Assembly (NCBI RefSeq): GCF_001625305.1
Contig: NW_017803976.1
Location: 636,287-700,286 of the forward strand
Length of the DNA stretch: 64,000 bases
Direction: 5' to 3'
From: Branchiostoma belcheri
Taxonomy: Eukaryota > Chordata > Leptocardii > Amphioxiformes > Branchiostomatidae
Under the pieces are notes generated by a model, which saw only the letters and a list, made by a program, of their open reading frames with translations, was not told where the DNA came from and made no database searches. A program made the position numbers and the translations under genes. Positions 38,063-51,000 of the stretch are shown here, in pieces; within the stretch, counting starts at the first letter, position 1; every line of letters begins with the position of its first letter.

Positions 38063-40362
38063 ATGGCGACAACACGCTGCCTTCAGTTTTTGTGCGTGAC
38101 GCTGATGATCCTCTGTAACGACAAGACCGTGGCAGGTGACATCATCGGGGGGAGAGGAGGCCGCGGGTCCACAGACTGCGCTGCCGTGAAAATCAGGTGA
38201 GTTTTTATGGAGGAATGAGAACTAGCGCTCACTGAGTTGTATGGACTGTGTCTAGAAGCGAAACGGAGGAGAAACGATTCGTATTTGGTGGCTGATAATA
38301 TACTTGGAGGGGGGGGGGCAATAGGCAAGGGAGGGAGAATGCCTGTGCGTGTGTGCGTGTGTGTATAGGCGTATGGATGTGTGTGTGTGTGTGTTGTGTG
38401 TGTGTTTGTGTGGTGTATGTGTATGTGTATGTGTGTGCGTATGTGTGTGTGTGTATGTGCGGTGTGGTGTGTGTGTGTGTGTGTGTGTGTGTCTGTGTGT
38501 GTGTGTGCGTGAGTATACCGGAAGGCAATAACCTACATGTTTTCCATTGTATCCAGTGTTCAGCACCAAGGACAGATCCAATTTCCCGTGCGCGTGTATC
38601 TTGTACATTTACTTTAGAATCTTCAAAATGCAAGCTGAGCACGGTAAACCAGGGAACACAAGCTTTATATATCATACTAGAAATGGCACAGAATGCATGA
38701 GATGTCCAGATTTCACTCTCTTTATATCCTGACACTCGTGCCATGTGTGTGTAACATGTGCATATGTATTTGTGTGTGGGGGATAAGTCTTCTTTACTTG
38801 GGCACTATTTCGTAAAGCAAGAAAATAAACTCGAATTTCCAGATTTTAGTTAACACTATTGACTGCCCCTGTAGGACCTGGACCTTTCATGCACCTGCGG
38901 GGTTTCCCACGGTGAGACACCTGCCGCAGCTCCGAGCCACCTGGAAGCACCTGGAACAGCAGCTGCAAACGGCTGAGGGGATGTTGGAACAGGTCGAGAG
39001 GCACCTGGGTTCTCCGGACATGTGGATCGGTAGGATAACTGACTGTTTATTTTCCTCAGGCTTGTGGCCCATATCGATAACAAAGTTTGTAAGATAACAA
39101 AACACACGAAGAATACTACCATGTCCTACCAGGGAGGTTCAATCGGAGTAATGCCGCCAGAAATGCCGTGGCCGGCAGAAAGCCATTAGAATAAAAATTG
39201 ATATATATAGATGTTGTCATAACTTAGAAGTCGTGAAACAAACTAAGAGGTTCGTGTACAGTGTTTCTCATCAAAAGCGTCGCTACCGTTAATGGCAAAT
39301 ATAGTACTGGTGTTCCAACAGTGCCACATGTAGTTTGGCCATTGAACACATACTGTAGTTATATGTAGGCTTAGGTAAACGTTGTGCAAGATAGCCTGGT
39401 GCCCGGCCTTCTGGCTGGATACCAGGATAAGTACAAGACTTCGGTCATTTCAACCACTTCTAGTATTACGAGATTGATTAAAAACACCATGTTAAAGACA
39501 TAGATATACTTTGTTACCAAATTTCAAGGTCAAAAGCGTATTTTTAATAGTTATTTCCTTGACAGGCCTAACTAGTTTATCACTAACGCCCTTCTTTATC
39601 AGGGAGAGTCGTTGGCGAACTGTTATGTGTTTTGTTATGTACAACTTGTGTTAGACAGTGTTGACGCATATTAAAACGCTGACGAACTGTTTGTTTTCAG
39701 ATTGCTCGGCCATTTTCCACTCGTCGAACGGGACGGCCAGAAGCGGCGTGTACACCATCCGCCTGGCGGGGGCGAACCGATCCGTCCCCGTCTACTGTCG
39801 CATGGAGGGCGGGCAGGGCTGGACGGTCCTTATGCGGCGTCAGGACGGCTCCGTGGACTTCTACCGCACCTGGGAGGAGTACAAGATCGGCTTCGGCAAC
39901 CTGTCCACGGAGTTCTGGCTCGGCAACGACAACATCCACCTGCTGACCAACCAGGCCAGGTACGGGCTGCGGGTGGATTTGGAGACGTTCGACGGAGAGT
40001 CGAGCTACGCCCAGTACCGGAGCTTCTCCGTCCAGGACGAGGCCTCCAAGTACAGGCTGACTCTCGGGAGATGGCTCAACGGGACCGCCCGCGACGCTCT
40101 CCGCGTCAGCAACAACTTCGCCTTCGCCACATGGGACAATGACACTGCTACCAAGACGGCCTTCAGGTTCAGGAGTGCGGGGTGGATGTACAATACATAT
40201 TTCCCCAACCTACACGGCGTGTACTACACTCCGCAAACCGCGCCGACCAACACAAAATTGCCTCTTGATACCATCAGATGGTACATCAGGATAGATGATA
40301 AGGGCAATATTTACCCCTTACTGAAGTTTGTTGAGCTGAGGGTCGCACCTGAAGTTACATGA
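38063..40362 (+). CDS. Secreted fibrinogen-related protein (FReD)
   Basis: Three exons, 38063-38196, 38875-39029 and 39701-40362, join to 316 codons. A signal peptide fits residues 1-25 (LQFLCVTLMILC). A Gly-rich stretch (IIGGRGGRG) and a helical, probably coiled-coil linker (about 60-90) follow. The fibrinogen C-terminal globe fills residues 97-316, in one exon. Family hallmarks are DCSAIF, SGVYTI, VPVYCRME, GWTVLMRRQDGSVDFYRTW, GFGNLSTEFWLGN and NLHGVYY. Cys98 and Cys129 make the first conserved disulfide. The second conserved Cys pair is absent: the expected CA position reads AF and the CH position reads YFPN. Such proteins (ficolins, tachylectins, angiopoietin-like) usually oligomerise and bind acetylated sugars or receptors outside the cell. 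The ligand here is unknown, and the changed site may not bind acetyl groups. Confidence 0.93.
38349..38515 (+). repeat. TG-rich microsatellite in FReD intron 1
   Basis: Imperfect GT/TG repeats with interspersed GTATGT units, preceded by a G-run near 38311. It produces long spurious open frames on both strands. Confidence 0.9.
38521..38580 (+). repeat. 60-bp repeat shared with 33508-33567, copy 2
   Basis: Same 60-bp block as in intron 1 of the 33306 gene, here in intron 1 of the FReD gene immediately after the TG microsatellite, same orientation. Confidence 0.8.
39392..39429. mobile_element. 38-bp foldback-family element, decayed
   Basis: TAGCCTGGTGCCC opens and ATACCAGGATA closes the insert. 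Flanking 9-mers TGTGCAAGA and AGTACAAGA agree at 7 of 9 positions. It lies in FReD intron 2. It appears to be an older copy of the short form at 18737-18769. Confidence 0.55.
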
Positions 40363-41104
40363 ATGATGTTGACGATTTTTCTGTCAGGGCGTCGTGGTCA
40401 CATTCGTGAGGTAGCCTTACAAGACCGAGTCGTGGATGTGTCGTACAAAACCCAACTGTCTTGTGACTGACGAACTTGCTGTAGATCCTTACCGACGACA
40501 GATTCTGTCTTAGTCCCGATGAAAATTCTACAACAAAAATAATCGTGCGACGAATGTGACCACGTCTGTACATTGTATAGCCACATTTCCACATGTTCAG
40601 AATGTTCCTAAAAATGACTTAAGATGTTGAATAGTTTTCTTCTCTTTTCTAAATTTCACTTATTGAAAAGTTATCTGGCCATACTATGTACTAATATCGA
40701 TCTAGATGTTGTGGCAATGTTAAGCTACAGTGCTCCACTCCTCTGTAGTACAATATTGTTCATGATATACAAAGCAAGCGCTGTGGTAGACCAATCAGAA
40801 ATATTTCCTTCACATCTTGCTTGATTGCTAACATACTTCATGATCCAATAATTACTGTTACATTCCGCAGCTCTCAGACATAGTGATTTCCGTTCATGAA
40901 TATAATGAGCACAGAAACCTGCTTAGAAGTTGCCATCGGGTGTTTTCCGTGGTATGCAGGCCGACATGAAAGGGCCGGGGGAGTGCTGACTGTCGGGGAA
41001 GTGTTGTAACGGGTGCGTTTACATGGTACTATGTACAGTCAGTGCAACGCTGATATTAATAAAGAAAAACGATATGTTTACTGTAAGTTTTGTCTTTATG
41101 AGTT
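40363..41104. other. FReD 3' UTR and downstream DNA, no gene seen
   Basis: AT-rich sequence follows the FReD stop. An AATAAA at about 41058 is a possible polyadenylation signal, but the assignment is weak. No exon was recognised. Confidence 0.4.
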
Positions 41105-41212
<108 letters not shown>

Positions 41213-41704
41213 TAAATAAGGTTACTAAAGAAGGCTTGGATGGATTGTGTATGTCAATATTTGGTAGGTGGATAGGTTTGATGACACTTCAAAATGATTA
41301 CATTTTGGGCCCCCTGGCGAATTGTTATGGTACTTCAACGGATTAATTATCTTGAAAGGTTTACATGAATCAAAGATGGCTGGAACCTTTCTGCAAATTC
41401 ACCAGGGCTTCTCAACAGCACAAATGGGTAGTGATTAATTAGTCAGTACGGTTAGCATACAAGAAGGGGTGTATTATATAATAACGCAGAAATACAACAA
41501 ATTTCAGGCACAATTACTGGCATTTTGGTGGCAAGTGTTGACAGTCTAAGGTCAACACTTACAATGTAGTACACGTAGCTGCCCATGATGGTACGACAAG
41601 CTCTTTTCTACAATTGGTCTGGTTGAGATGACTATAGACATATACAAGGACAGGTCACTACTGACTAAATCACTACCCCTCTTGTGAATCTGTTAAATTC
41701 CTGT

Positions 41705-41826
41705 TGAATACAGGAATAAAGAAGAAATTTATTGAACGACAAGGATACATGGTACAATCATTATGTCCTTGGTAAAATATATGGCAAAAATAAGTCAAAG
41801 CCCAAACCTCTGCTTGGAGAGTAAGG
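41705..41826 (-). mobile_element. LINE 3' tail fragment
   Basis: On the minus strand it reads CTCTCCAAGCAGAGGTTTGG, then a tail through CGTTCAATAAATTTCTTC. The first block also occurs at about 27165-27185 near another LINE end. Confidence 0.45.
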
Positions 41827-41978
41827 CTAGATCAAAATACGATATAACGACATCACACGGGTCAGCCAAGCAGGTTCGAGTTGCTATTAGTACCACAAAC
41901 TATTTCTGAAGTTGGCTTCTAACTCCATGCTTGTAGTTAGTTTGGGACGTGCCCGTGTAGCAACAATGCAGACACCAA

Positions 41979-42234
41979 CTAGAAAAGTAACATTTGCAAA
42001 GCAAAATGCATAATGTTTACCTTCGCATAGGCTCTGTTAATTCTTACACACATTCACGTATATGATGTCAGGAGTCTAAATCCCTCCTACTGTGAAATTG
42101 CAACATGATGTAACCTAACACCAGTTATCATGGTGACAGACAGTGTGGTTCCGTCAGGTCAGAGGTCACTGTTTGGAGAAGAAGAAGACGAAACGTAGCA
42201 AAAACAATATGTTTTCCTTCGGTAAACATAATGA
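41979..42234 (+). repeat. Dispersed ~270-bp repeat, copy 3
   Basis: Colinear with 25738-26008 and 35773-36034; it retains AAAGCAAAATGCATAATG on the left and CGGTAAACATAATGA on the right, with more divergence in the centre. Confidence 0.7.
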
Positions 42235-42838
42235 GGCCACTTAGCGACCTCTAGCGAAAGGGAATAAAGCTGCACCAACTTCCTAAACTGATTTAGAGCT
42301 GAGTACAGCCTGAGTACAGGGATATACCAAGTCTCTATTGAAGTGCATGTACTTGTAAGCATAGCTGTGATTTCAATTTGCCTGTAATTACGGTCCAGAT
42401 GTACTTAAAAATGTTTTCTATATTACAAAAAGAATTACCGCCGTTGCTCTTGAAAGGTAATATTCGAAAAACCATTACATGTATCATGACAAAAATAAAT
42501 ATACCATTATATAGAATTACAGGCATCAGCATACAGATAAAGACAGGTGAACCATGATTTAGCGTCCTATGACAGGTCGATAATTATATTGACCTCTCAA
42601 AAGTCTAATGTCTCGACCCTGGGTGTTTTGAAAATATACAGCTTGAGACTTTTACTTTAAAAAGTAGCCACCATCAATTCGTTCTATCACATCAGTTGTC
42701 ATTGGTTGTGTTGAATAACGATATACTATAATCGCCAATGGTGAAAGGCGATTTCTAGATCTCAGAAAATTTTCCGACCGATCTCAGATGATTTTCTCTT
42801 CGTTTGAGGCACATCCAAACATGTTATCCCCCCTGTTA

Positions 42839-43239
42839 GGCCACACCAAGTAAATTTTATGGATGACGTCCGCGCGCGCATTGATTTTGGCCTGTTCCTA
42901 GAAAAAAAAACAAGAAATTCCGCTTCCTGTAACTATGACCAAAGAGTCACGACAGTGCCACAAATCGTCAGATTGACGTGAAACCCGTAACGCGAGAACA
43001 GGACAGGACGACAACTGCTGTTCCACCTGATTTTATTGCTGTTTTCATGATGAATAAAAGACTTCTTGCTTGTTACACTGTGTCACCTCATTCAATTTGT
43101 GTCCTAACATTTGTCGTCTCTTAGTATATTTCTAATCTAGGCATCTTGTTTTTTAGGGCCCTTCTTGTTTTTTTCGCCCTCTCGCATTAGGTTTAGGGTC
43201 TCCAAAGGACGTCATCCATAAAATTTACTTGGTGTGGCC
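42839..43239 (-). mobile_element. Harbinger-like MITE, family H3, reverse orientation (401 bp)
   Basis: Same family as 37110-37536 in the opposite direction; most of the interior is nearly identical. TTA flanks both sides (42836-42838 and 43240-43242). Confidence 0.85.
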
Positions 43240-43242
43240 TTA

Positions 43243-46200
43243 GCATAAACCCAGCCGCACATTCGACTCCACGCGACGAAACCCTACACTTCTACCCTAC
43301 ACGGTGGTGGTAAGTCTAGACCCCTCCCCTTTCAGCCCGGGGAGCACCGCTATGTTTACCCAACCTTTGTGGAGGCCAGGATAAATCGGCCGGATCGAAT
43401 GATCGTGCCGGTGCGGTTGTCACAACATAAGGAGCCGACTGCAGACTCCCTCCCACTGTGCCAGGAAAAAAATGGACACGAAGGAGCAAGATTTTACCTG
43501 ACGACAAGACAGCGAGGGATTCAGCGATAGGTCAGTTCTATAGCAACGTTTCGTGTTGAAGATATTGTGAAATCTTATGTTCTTCACATTTTTGTAGATA
43601 TCTAAGGACTGGAGTAAAGAATGCCATGTTTTCCACACGACTTGCCCCATACCAACATGTGGAGTGCGGTTGAAAGCAGTCTGCTAAAGGAGTAGCATGG
43701 TTTTCTTCTTAGAAGTTGTGTAAGAAATGGGATCGATTTTTCTGTCTTTTAAGACAAGAAGGCCAAGGCAAGCTTGGTCAAGCCTACGTGTCTTAAGAAA
43801 CAAATCCCCCAGACGATAAGAAACAATACGGCCGTGGCTTTGTAACTAAGTGGTTACCTCGCACAAAGTCCGAAGACTTTAAACATGGACTTATAGATGG
43901 GTAAACAATTGTTGATCCTAACAAAAGGTGTCTAGAACGAGAAGGATTCTGAACGCAACTTAAAGCTAGCCGTTATTTCTGAAGATAGTTATCTAAATGC
44001 TACAGTTTGCTGTAGCCTCATTGTTTCCAATTGATTTATATATTCGGTTTTTAAGGAGTTTGCAATAGTCTTTGTTGACTGAACTTTGGCGTTGGCAACT
44101 GCAGACGGTGTTCGCTATGTTCAATATACTTAAGAATCACGTCTGACAAATATATAACTACCTTGACATTTGCTTGTTCGCATACAAAATGGTGTAGGAT
44201 TATATAATATTGGACAGAATATTCTCCAAATTTTACAAACGTAATATGAAGCTATGACATCACAACCGACAATGTAAATTGTTGCATATAAGATGGCAAA
44301 CCTTAACATTTTCCCAGCACAATACCTCAAAATTGTAGATATATTTACGGGTACAGTGTCTTAAATTTGTTATCAAAGAAGATAGGTTTATTGTATTGGG
44401 TAGAGAGTGTGCGTATACGGTTCGTATGGCATACCTTTTCTTGCTGTTGATTCAGTTAGTCTGATTAGTCTCTACCAGACTAACTACGCTGGCTATATAT
44501 AGGAGAATATATGCCGGGGGAGTTTGGCCGCCTTTTGGTTTGAACGAAACTACCTCCCCGCGGCCGGACTCCCTTGGCCAATTTGATTCTCTTTTTTGCT
44601 GACTTCCACGATCCGTATTCCCGTAGAAAGGCCTGGTGGAGGTTATAGTCTGATAGTGACCTTAATTTGCCCGTCTTAACAGGGTCTTAGATGTCTGTAA
44701 GACTTAAGGTAAATTTACATACACCAGTTCTCACACAATAATGACATAACGTTAACACGGATTAACACAGAAATCCCACTTCGTAATCTTCTCCTCTTGG
44801 ATTACTTGGGATTTCTCCTGCTTTGGATATAGGGTTAAAATGGCACAACTAAAGAACTTAAGATGCACACAAAGCAACAGGTGTTTAAAGGCGATCCCTC
44901 TTAAAGGAAGACCTTAAATCAATCAGATGAAAGCGAGAGAAAGTACCAGAGCACCCCTCTACTATTAGTAACCTCACGTTGAAAAGCTCTCAGAGATCAG
45001 ACCACATTTTACACTCCAAGTTTCAAGTGTTTTGCGCCAGGTTTTTAGATCGATACATATTGAGCTACTGTTATAGAGTTGTGAACCGGTGCAGTCTGTC
45101 ACAAGTACCTGTAGTAGCTGTGTGTTTAAAAGCTCACCGGGTGTTTGAGTAAACCACGGGCACTTAAAAATCGACAAACGGGGCAATGGGGTCAACATCG
45201 GTTGGTAAATAAGACTGCGCGGTCACAAACAACAAGTACAACTTCAGAACCGGACCTGAATGTAACACTCGGAAGGCATGCCAATGAAGACACTATCTAG
45301 AAAACTCTCCCCTTTATCATATCTTGAAAACGTTTGATATTTTGTGGTGTGGTGTGTTATAACATGGTGTGACATAATTTACAAAGGAAACATTGATAGT
45401 TAGATACGATAAATCTCGTTGCAAAGTTGTATTGCATGATCCCCAAGCAGATTTATCGGTCGGGTTTATTTTGAGGATCTTTATGACCTTTTATGTGTTT
45501 CTATCCGTCTCTAGTGGTTTTAAAACGCAGACTAGTAGAGATAGAGACTTGAAAACGTAGGAAAAGCCACAGAAGACCAATAATACAAGCTCGTCCAACA
45601 GATACATCTATAGTAGTCGAATCTGTAGCCCTCCCCCATGTCTCTGAATTGCACCCTAACGCCCATACACCTTGGTTTGTTTCGGTCAGACGACAACCCT
45701 CTGTTCTCAGTACAATGTAGAGCTTCTCTCTTACATGCGTGTATTTCATGTCAAGTGAACCACAGAATGGAAACAAACCGGCCCACTGACGGCAAACACG
45801 CGCAACTTTCCCACCCCGGCGGCACGGGTCTTTCCACGCAAGCGTCAGAAATGTTACAATGTTTTGCGTAGTTCTTATTTTTCTCCACCAAGGCTCAGTC
45901 CTCACTCGTCCAAGCATATAAGTTAGTGTTTTGGGAACAGGTGAGAAGCGTTGTTGACGAAACATGCGAGGTAGAATCAGAAACTTGTATTTTGGAAACA
46001 GTCGGTCTCGTGGTGGTATTGTTTCTCTGTGAACCTCATACAAAAGGTCTGACAGGAAAGTTAGCTTCCGGTTTGAGTCTTACATTCGAGTTGCAGTACA
46101 TATACTTCGCTCTGAATCTACCCGTTGATAAGTCCATACATTGATAGCACAGTATTACGATGTATCTTACTCTTATCTTGCTTTTAAAACTTTCTTGTTG

Positions 46201-47061
46201 TTCTCGCCGCAGTAGCTTACTTGCCAATGACTTCTGGATACTTAAATAATTCATAGTACACTTTTTCCTTTCGTCATTTGGTTTTTCTCAATCATTGCAT
46301 ATTACGTGAACAATATATCGACAGAAGGACCCAAAATAACTCACGGAAGTATTGTCATTGGATGGGACACTATCTTTGATCACGCCATTACATGCTTACA
46401 ATTCAAGGCAATTTAGGAAATATCAGTATACATTAAAGTGGTTTCGTTTACTGTGATGACCTACATTCCTTTTCAACTCAATGTATTTGTGTTTCAAATC
46501 ACGCTCGTTGTTTCCTGCAGCCGACAAGCTAGCCGTATTGTTTTAACCACCAAGATGGCAACTATGATGCTTTATTGGTGAGATGCAATGCTCTATTGAT
46601 TGACAGGTCGACAGACGATAAACTTGTTGCTATGGAGATAGCGAGCCATCCCCGAACAAGTGACTATCTGTGCTCGGCACTTAGTAGTAAACTGGGCTAG
46701 GGGTAATAATACGGTTGTTACAGGTGGCCTCTATTGTTCAGGAAAGGTGTCATTTGAAAAGGTTTTGTCTCTTCAATAGCGTCGGAATCTCACAAACAAT
46801 GACGGAAATTTATCTGTTTAGATATACTCGCTGGGTTGGCCTAGAAAATACAGAACATCCTACACTTAAGTGTCCTTTCCCCAGTCTTCCTTTTAAACAT
46901 GAAGCGCTGGCACTGATCAGCTATGGATGAAAACTGCAACGAGGACGTAGAAGGTCTGTAATATTCCATGTTTGACGATCAGTTTTTCTTCGAGGAACGT
47001 AAAAATTTTATAGACTTTTTTGTGCTTTGGAGTTTGATAGATTGAAGTGGAAATGTCCTTG
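43243..47061. other. Intergenic DNA, no gene recognised
   Basis: No conserved exon was found on either strand. A minus-strand open frame of about 180 codons at 45501-46043 has no domain or convincing composition. A palindromic GC-rich stretch lies near 44515-44585. A YY1-like CAAGATGGC and an X-box half GTTGCTATGGAGA occur near 46550-46640 and could be promoter parts. Confidence 0.4.
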
Positions 47062-47171
47062 ACCAAACCTATTTTAGCCCCCGAGTCCTACATCCTCAAA
47101 TCCTCTCGCTATTTGCAAAGAAGATGTACATGTAGGACTCGGAAGCTAAGATAGGTTTGGTAACCAGGCTA
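47062..47171. mobile_element. Foldback with decayed left end
   Basis: Left arm ACCAAACCTATTTTAGC pairs with GCTAAGATAGGTTTGG near 47146. The right end is ACCAGGCTA (47163-47171), the family terminus. The expected TAGCCTGGT at the left is no longer readable, and no target duplication is evident. Confidence 0.5.
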
Positions 47172-47761
47172 GCATGAGTAGACTAAGCACTATACCCCTT
47201 TAGGCCACAAGCCGTTTGTTTGTGAAAACAGCACGCACCGCAAATGTACTGTTAATGTTGTTTGGGAGGGAAGGCCTTTCAGGAACCCGCCACTTAAAGA
47301 CAAAAATGCGTAAAACACCCAACAGGTGATGACACAACTTCAACGAGACGCTTGAGGTTTTTTCTTCAACCACAAGCTGTCAAACGTGTCTCTGAGGGCG
47401 GATACGTGATTTTTCATGTTCGTAAAACCAGCTAGTGAGCCCACGATTGCGTTAACTGCTGTTTATTTGCCAAAGATGTTCAGGAAATCCCTCTGTTGTT
47501 CTACATCAGACGAATTCTATCGTCTACGACAAGTTTCCCTGGTTTCACACGATTCAACCCTGCCACCTGTACCAGACTCTGTGGACAGAAACTTAGACGG
47601 TGTGTGCTCAGGGTATTAATGGCCTAGACTTATCGTTTTTCTGATCTGCGAATAATTTCTGACGCACTGGCAGAAGATTTGCAGATATCGTGTCAGCTAC
47701 AAAAGGATCGCAAACTCTTGTCAGATATGCAGGACGACTTTGTGTTCACTTTGTATGGAGT

Positions 47762-47853
47762 TAGCCTGGGTGTCATCCCCAGTAGTATATTCGCCAGCTC
47801 TATAACCAGTTATAGAGCTGGCGAATATACTACTGGGGATGGCACCCAGGCTA
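47762..47853. mobile_element. Foldback element with 9-bp target duplication
   Basis: A 92-bp near-perfect palindrome from TAGCCTGGGTGTCATCCCCA to its inverse. GTATGGAGT at 47753-47761 recurs at 47854-47862. It lies about 180 bp upstream of the first coding exon of the next gene. Confidence 0.88.
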
Positions 47854-48037
47854 GTATGGAGTAGGCGTACGAGGTAATCTTGCGGTTGAAAATCGTTACA
47901 GAAATTTTAACAGGTGGGTCATAAAATGTGTTTTTGATTCTCTGATTTTTTGTTCAGGGTTCGCCACAGATGTCGCTACCAGTCGGTTAGAGGGAAGCAC
48001 GGTGTCAACTACTGTGGGGAGACTGTGGTCACCCAGC

Positions 48038-51000
48038 ATGGCGACTACCACTGCAGCCAAGTCCGGGCGGTCCGCTAGTCCGAAAATGATGCGGAGTAGG
48101 ATATCACCTTTCTCCAAACTTCTCAACCAGGTCAGTACGACAACAACAACAACAACAACAACAATATAACAACAACAGTGACATCTTATGCTTGTTTTGC
48201 AACAAAACGGTAAAACATAAAAATCGAAATACATGTGTACTAGTTATTAACGCATAGATCTAGGAACCACTTCAACTTTTAACAAAATGTTGAATGCCGT
48301 GGCGTGTATGAAATGACTAAAAAGAATCGCGGCCAAAAAAGTATTAATAGTCATTTCAAAGATCGTCAATAAGGTAGGTACGAACCAAATATGGGGAGGT
48401 TTTCACTGTCTTCAAATTGTGATTGAAAACAATTCAGAAGTACAGTACTAGTAGTCATACAGTTCGTGGCACTTGTTCTCTACATTTGCAACGTTGAGTA
48501 TAGAATGAGAAAAAAATTGTTTCTGTCGATGAAGGTTAGACATCCAGGTAATGAGATACACAAAATCTATCCAGTTGTTTGAGTAACAATTTTCTGGCGA
48601 TCCCGCACAAATGTTCGACGAACTCTTCAGGCTTTTCAGGGTAAAATGAATGTATTCTCCTCATTGGTGGTCTGGCCGCTTGTATATATTTTTTATCTGT
48701 TGTATCTCAGTTTCCATTACAAGCGTGCGAAATGCGTGCCGATTAGTTTTACGCACACACACACACACACAACCAAGTATGGGGAGGTTTTCACTGTGTC
48801 TTAAATTTGCGATTGAAAACAATTCAGAAGTACAGTACTAGTAGTCGTGGCACTTGTTCTCTGCATTTGCAACGTTGAGTATAGATGTGAAAAAATGTTT
48901 CTTTCGATGAAGGTTAGACATCCAAGTAATGAGATACACAAAATCTATCCAGTTGTTTGAGTAACAATTTTCTGGTGTTTTTTTTCTTCTGTTTTTCCCA
49001 GGTGGCCACGGGGTTGCGTCAGTCTGCAGACGACTTTTCTCAGGTCAAACTGATGCTTCAGATCGACGGCCATCTTCCCGCTGACGTCATCGAAAACATG
49101 CGCGATCCCGCACAAATGTTCGACGAACTCTTCAAGCTTTTCAAGGTACAATGAATGTATTTTCCTTATTGGTGGCTTGGCCTTGGTATATTTTTTGTCT
49201 TTTCAAGGACATAATACATATGTATAATGTCCTTGGTCTTTTGTATCTCAGTTTCCATTACAAGCGTGCGAAATGCATGCACACGTTTTACGCACACACA
49301 CACACACACACATAAACACACAAACACGCACATGCACACACACACACACACACACACACACANNNNNNNNNNNNNNNNNNNNNNNNNNNNNNNNNNNNNN
49401 NNNNNNNNNNNNNNAGAGAGAGAGAGAGACGTTTTAGGCCGCTCGGAACTATTCTCTCTCGTAATCATTTACTTCTAAATAAAGAAATGTGGTCTTATTT
49501 TCCAGGTGACAAAGACAGACATAGACCTCCTGGAGGACCTGGTACGAGACGCGGGGAGGATGCTGGACTTTCAGGAAGGTTTGAAGGAGTTTAAGCGGGA
49601 GAGTCGGTACGAAAGCATCGAACCCTCCCCGGAGAGAAACGCACACGCCATAGCGGACAAGCTGGAAAAATTATTACATAACGGTAGGTTTGATACATTT
49701 GTGAGCGGTATGCTAATTTTTTATACTGTTCCACCTATACCTTTCTTTCTCTTTTTTCTTTTTTTGATATGTCTTATAGGATCAGCTACAGCAATTTTCA
49801 AGTAAAAGTACAGGACAATGTCTAGAATTTGAGTATGAGAGTGATTCCTTTCTGGAGTCACGTATTGGAACATCAGTAATCACCATTGCTTAACGGTGGT
49901 TGATTGAGATAATTGGTTTGCTATCTTATCTATCCAAAACAAGGCCAAGAAACAGATGTTGAGTCAATACAACGGAAGGCTAACTCCGAGGACAGTCTTG
50001 ACAACCACCTGTTCCACCCTCATGCACACCTCACAGTTTTCCGCTAGGGGTCGCTGTTAGACGGGAAGAAAATGTTTTTCTGACATCGGTTGTTCTTTCT
50101 CAAAGCAATCATGTTCACAATACAAAAGTTATAACGATATAAGACGAAAAGACGGAGTGTTGAATTCACATGTATTTCATTTTCTGTTTGTTTGTTTGTT
50201 TGTTCTCTTTATTTATTTATTTCTTCTTCTCTCAACAGATAAGTCCAAAGAGAGCAGTGGCGTTCTGGCCTTCCTGCAGCACTATGGGAAGGCGAAAGGC
50301 TTCGGTCGCGAACGGCTTCATGTGGTCAAGAGCGACATTTGTTCCATGTTGGGCATCAAACGTTCACAGGTAACTCAAATTCCTTCGAATCATCTTTTTA
50401 TTATGTGCTTAGGCCACAACAAGTAAATTTTATGGATGACATCCTCTGCCGACTCCAAATCCAATGCGAGCGGGCGAAAAAAAACAAGGCAGGCGGAAAA
50501 AAACAAGGTTCCTACATTTTAAAATAATGTTGACTCAATTATTGTACAAATGGTTTTTATTCAATGCGAACATCATATACACAGCCAGCATTACATATCA
50601 CTGCATCAAAGTAAGAAACAAAACATTAAATCAGAGCCTTTTCTTGTCTCCTCTCTTCAGTTATCTGCCTCCCGGCATGGCAACAGACATCTTTGCCCAT
50701 TTTCGGCATGTTGACCACTGTCAGAAGGCAACAAAATTTCTTTTTTTTTCAAAATCAGGCGAAAATTAATGCGCGCGCGGATGTCATCCATAAAAATTAC
50801 TTGCTGTGGCCTTATGTACTGTCCTCCTCCATGTACTGTCCTCCTCCAAAATTACCAGCTGGGATCTCTATGTAACACCAACAATGTCTCCCCAACAGTT
50901 CATCTTCATAACGAAGTACCAGGAGGAGAAGAAGGAGGAGGGGTACGTGTGTATCTACCAGCTTCCCGCCAACAGAGCCAGGAAACTCATCGCCATGACC

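Larger units (their letters stand above)
49002..49683 (+). other. Exons 2-3 region: putative death-effector-like domain
   Basis: Exon 2 (49002-49145) encodes residues 32-79 and exon 3 (49506-49683) residues 80-138. Together they cover the six-helix-sized region with LML, LFKLFK and LLEDLV hydrophobic patterns. The intron splits the domain at FKLFK|VTKTD in phase 0. Confidence 0.5.

Noticed and set aside
38229-38744. Long minus-strand open frame of Thr/His repeats (and plus-strand Cys/Val versions)
   Set aside because: It is a translation of the TG microsatellite in FReD intron 1, with no splice support or domain.
39702-40142. 146-codon plus-strand frame
   Set aside because: It is an alternate frame of the FReD exon, whose true frame has the fibrinogen motifs.
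45501-46043. 180-codon minus-strand frame
   Set aside because: No domain, no coding-type composition and no splice context. This length is possible by chance, so it was not called a gene.
49166-49478. Open frames spanning the N gap
   Set aside because: They run through CA repeats and unknown bases in an intron.
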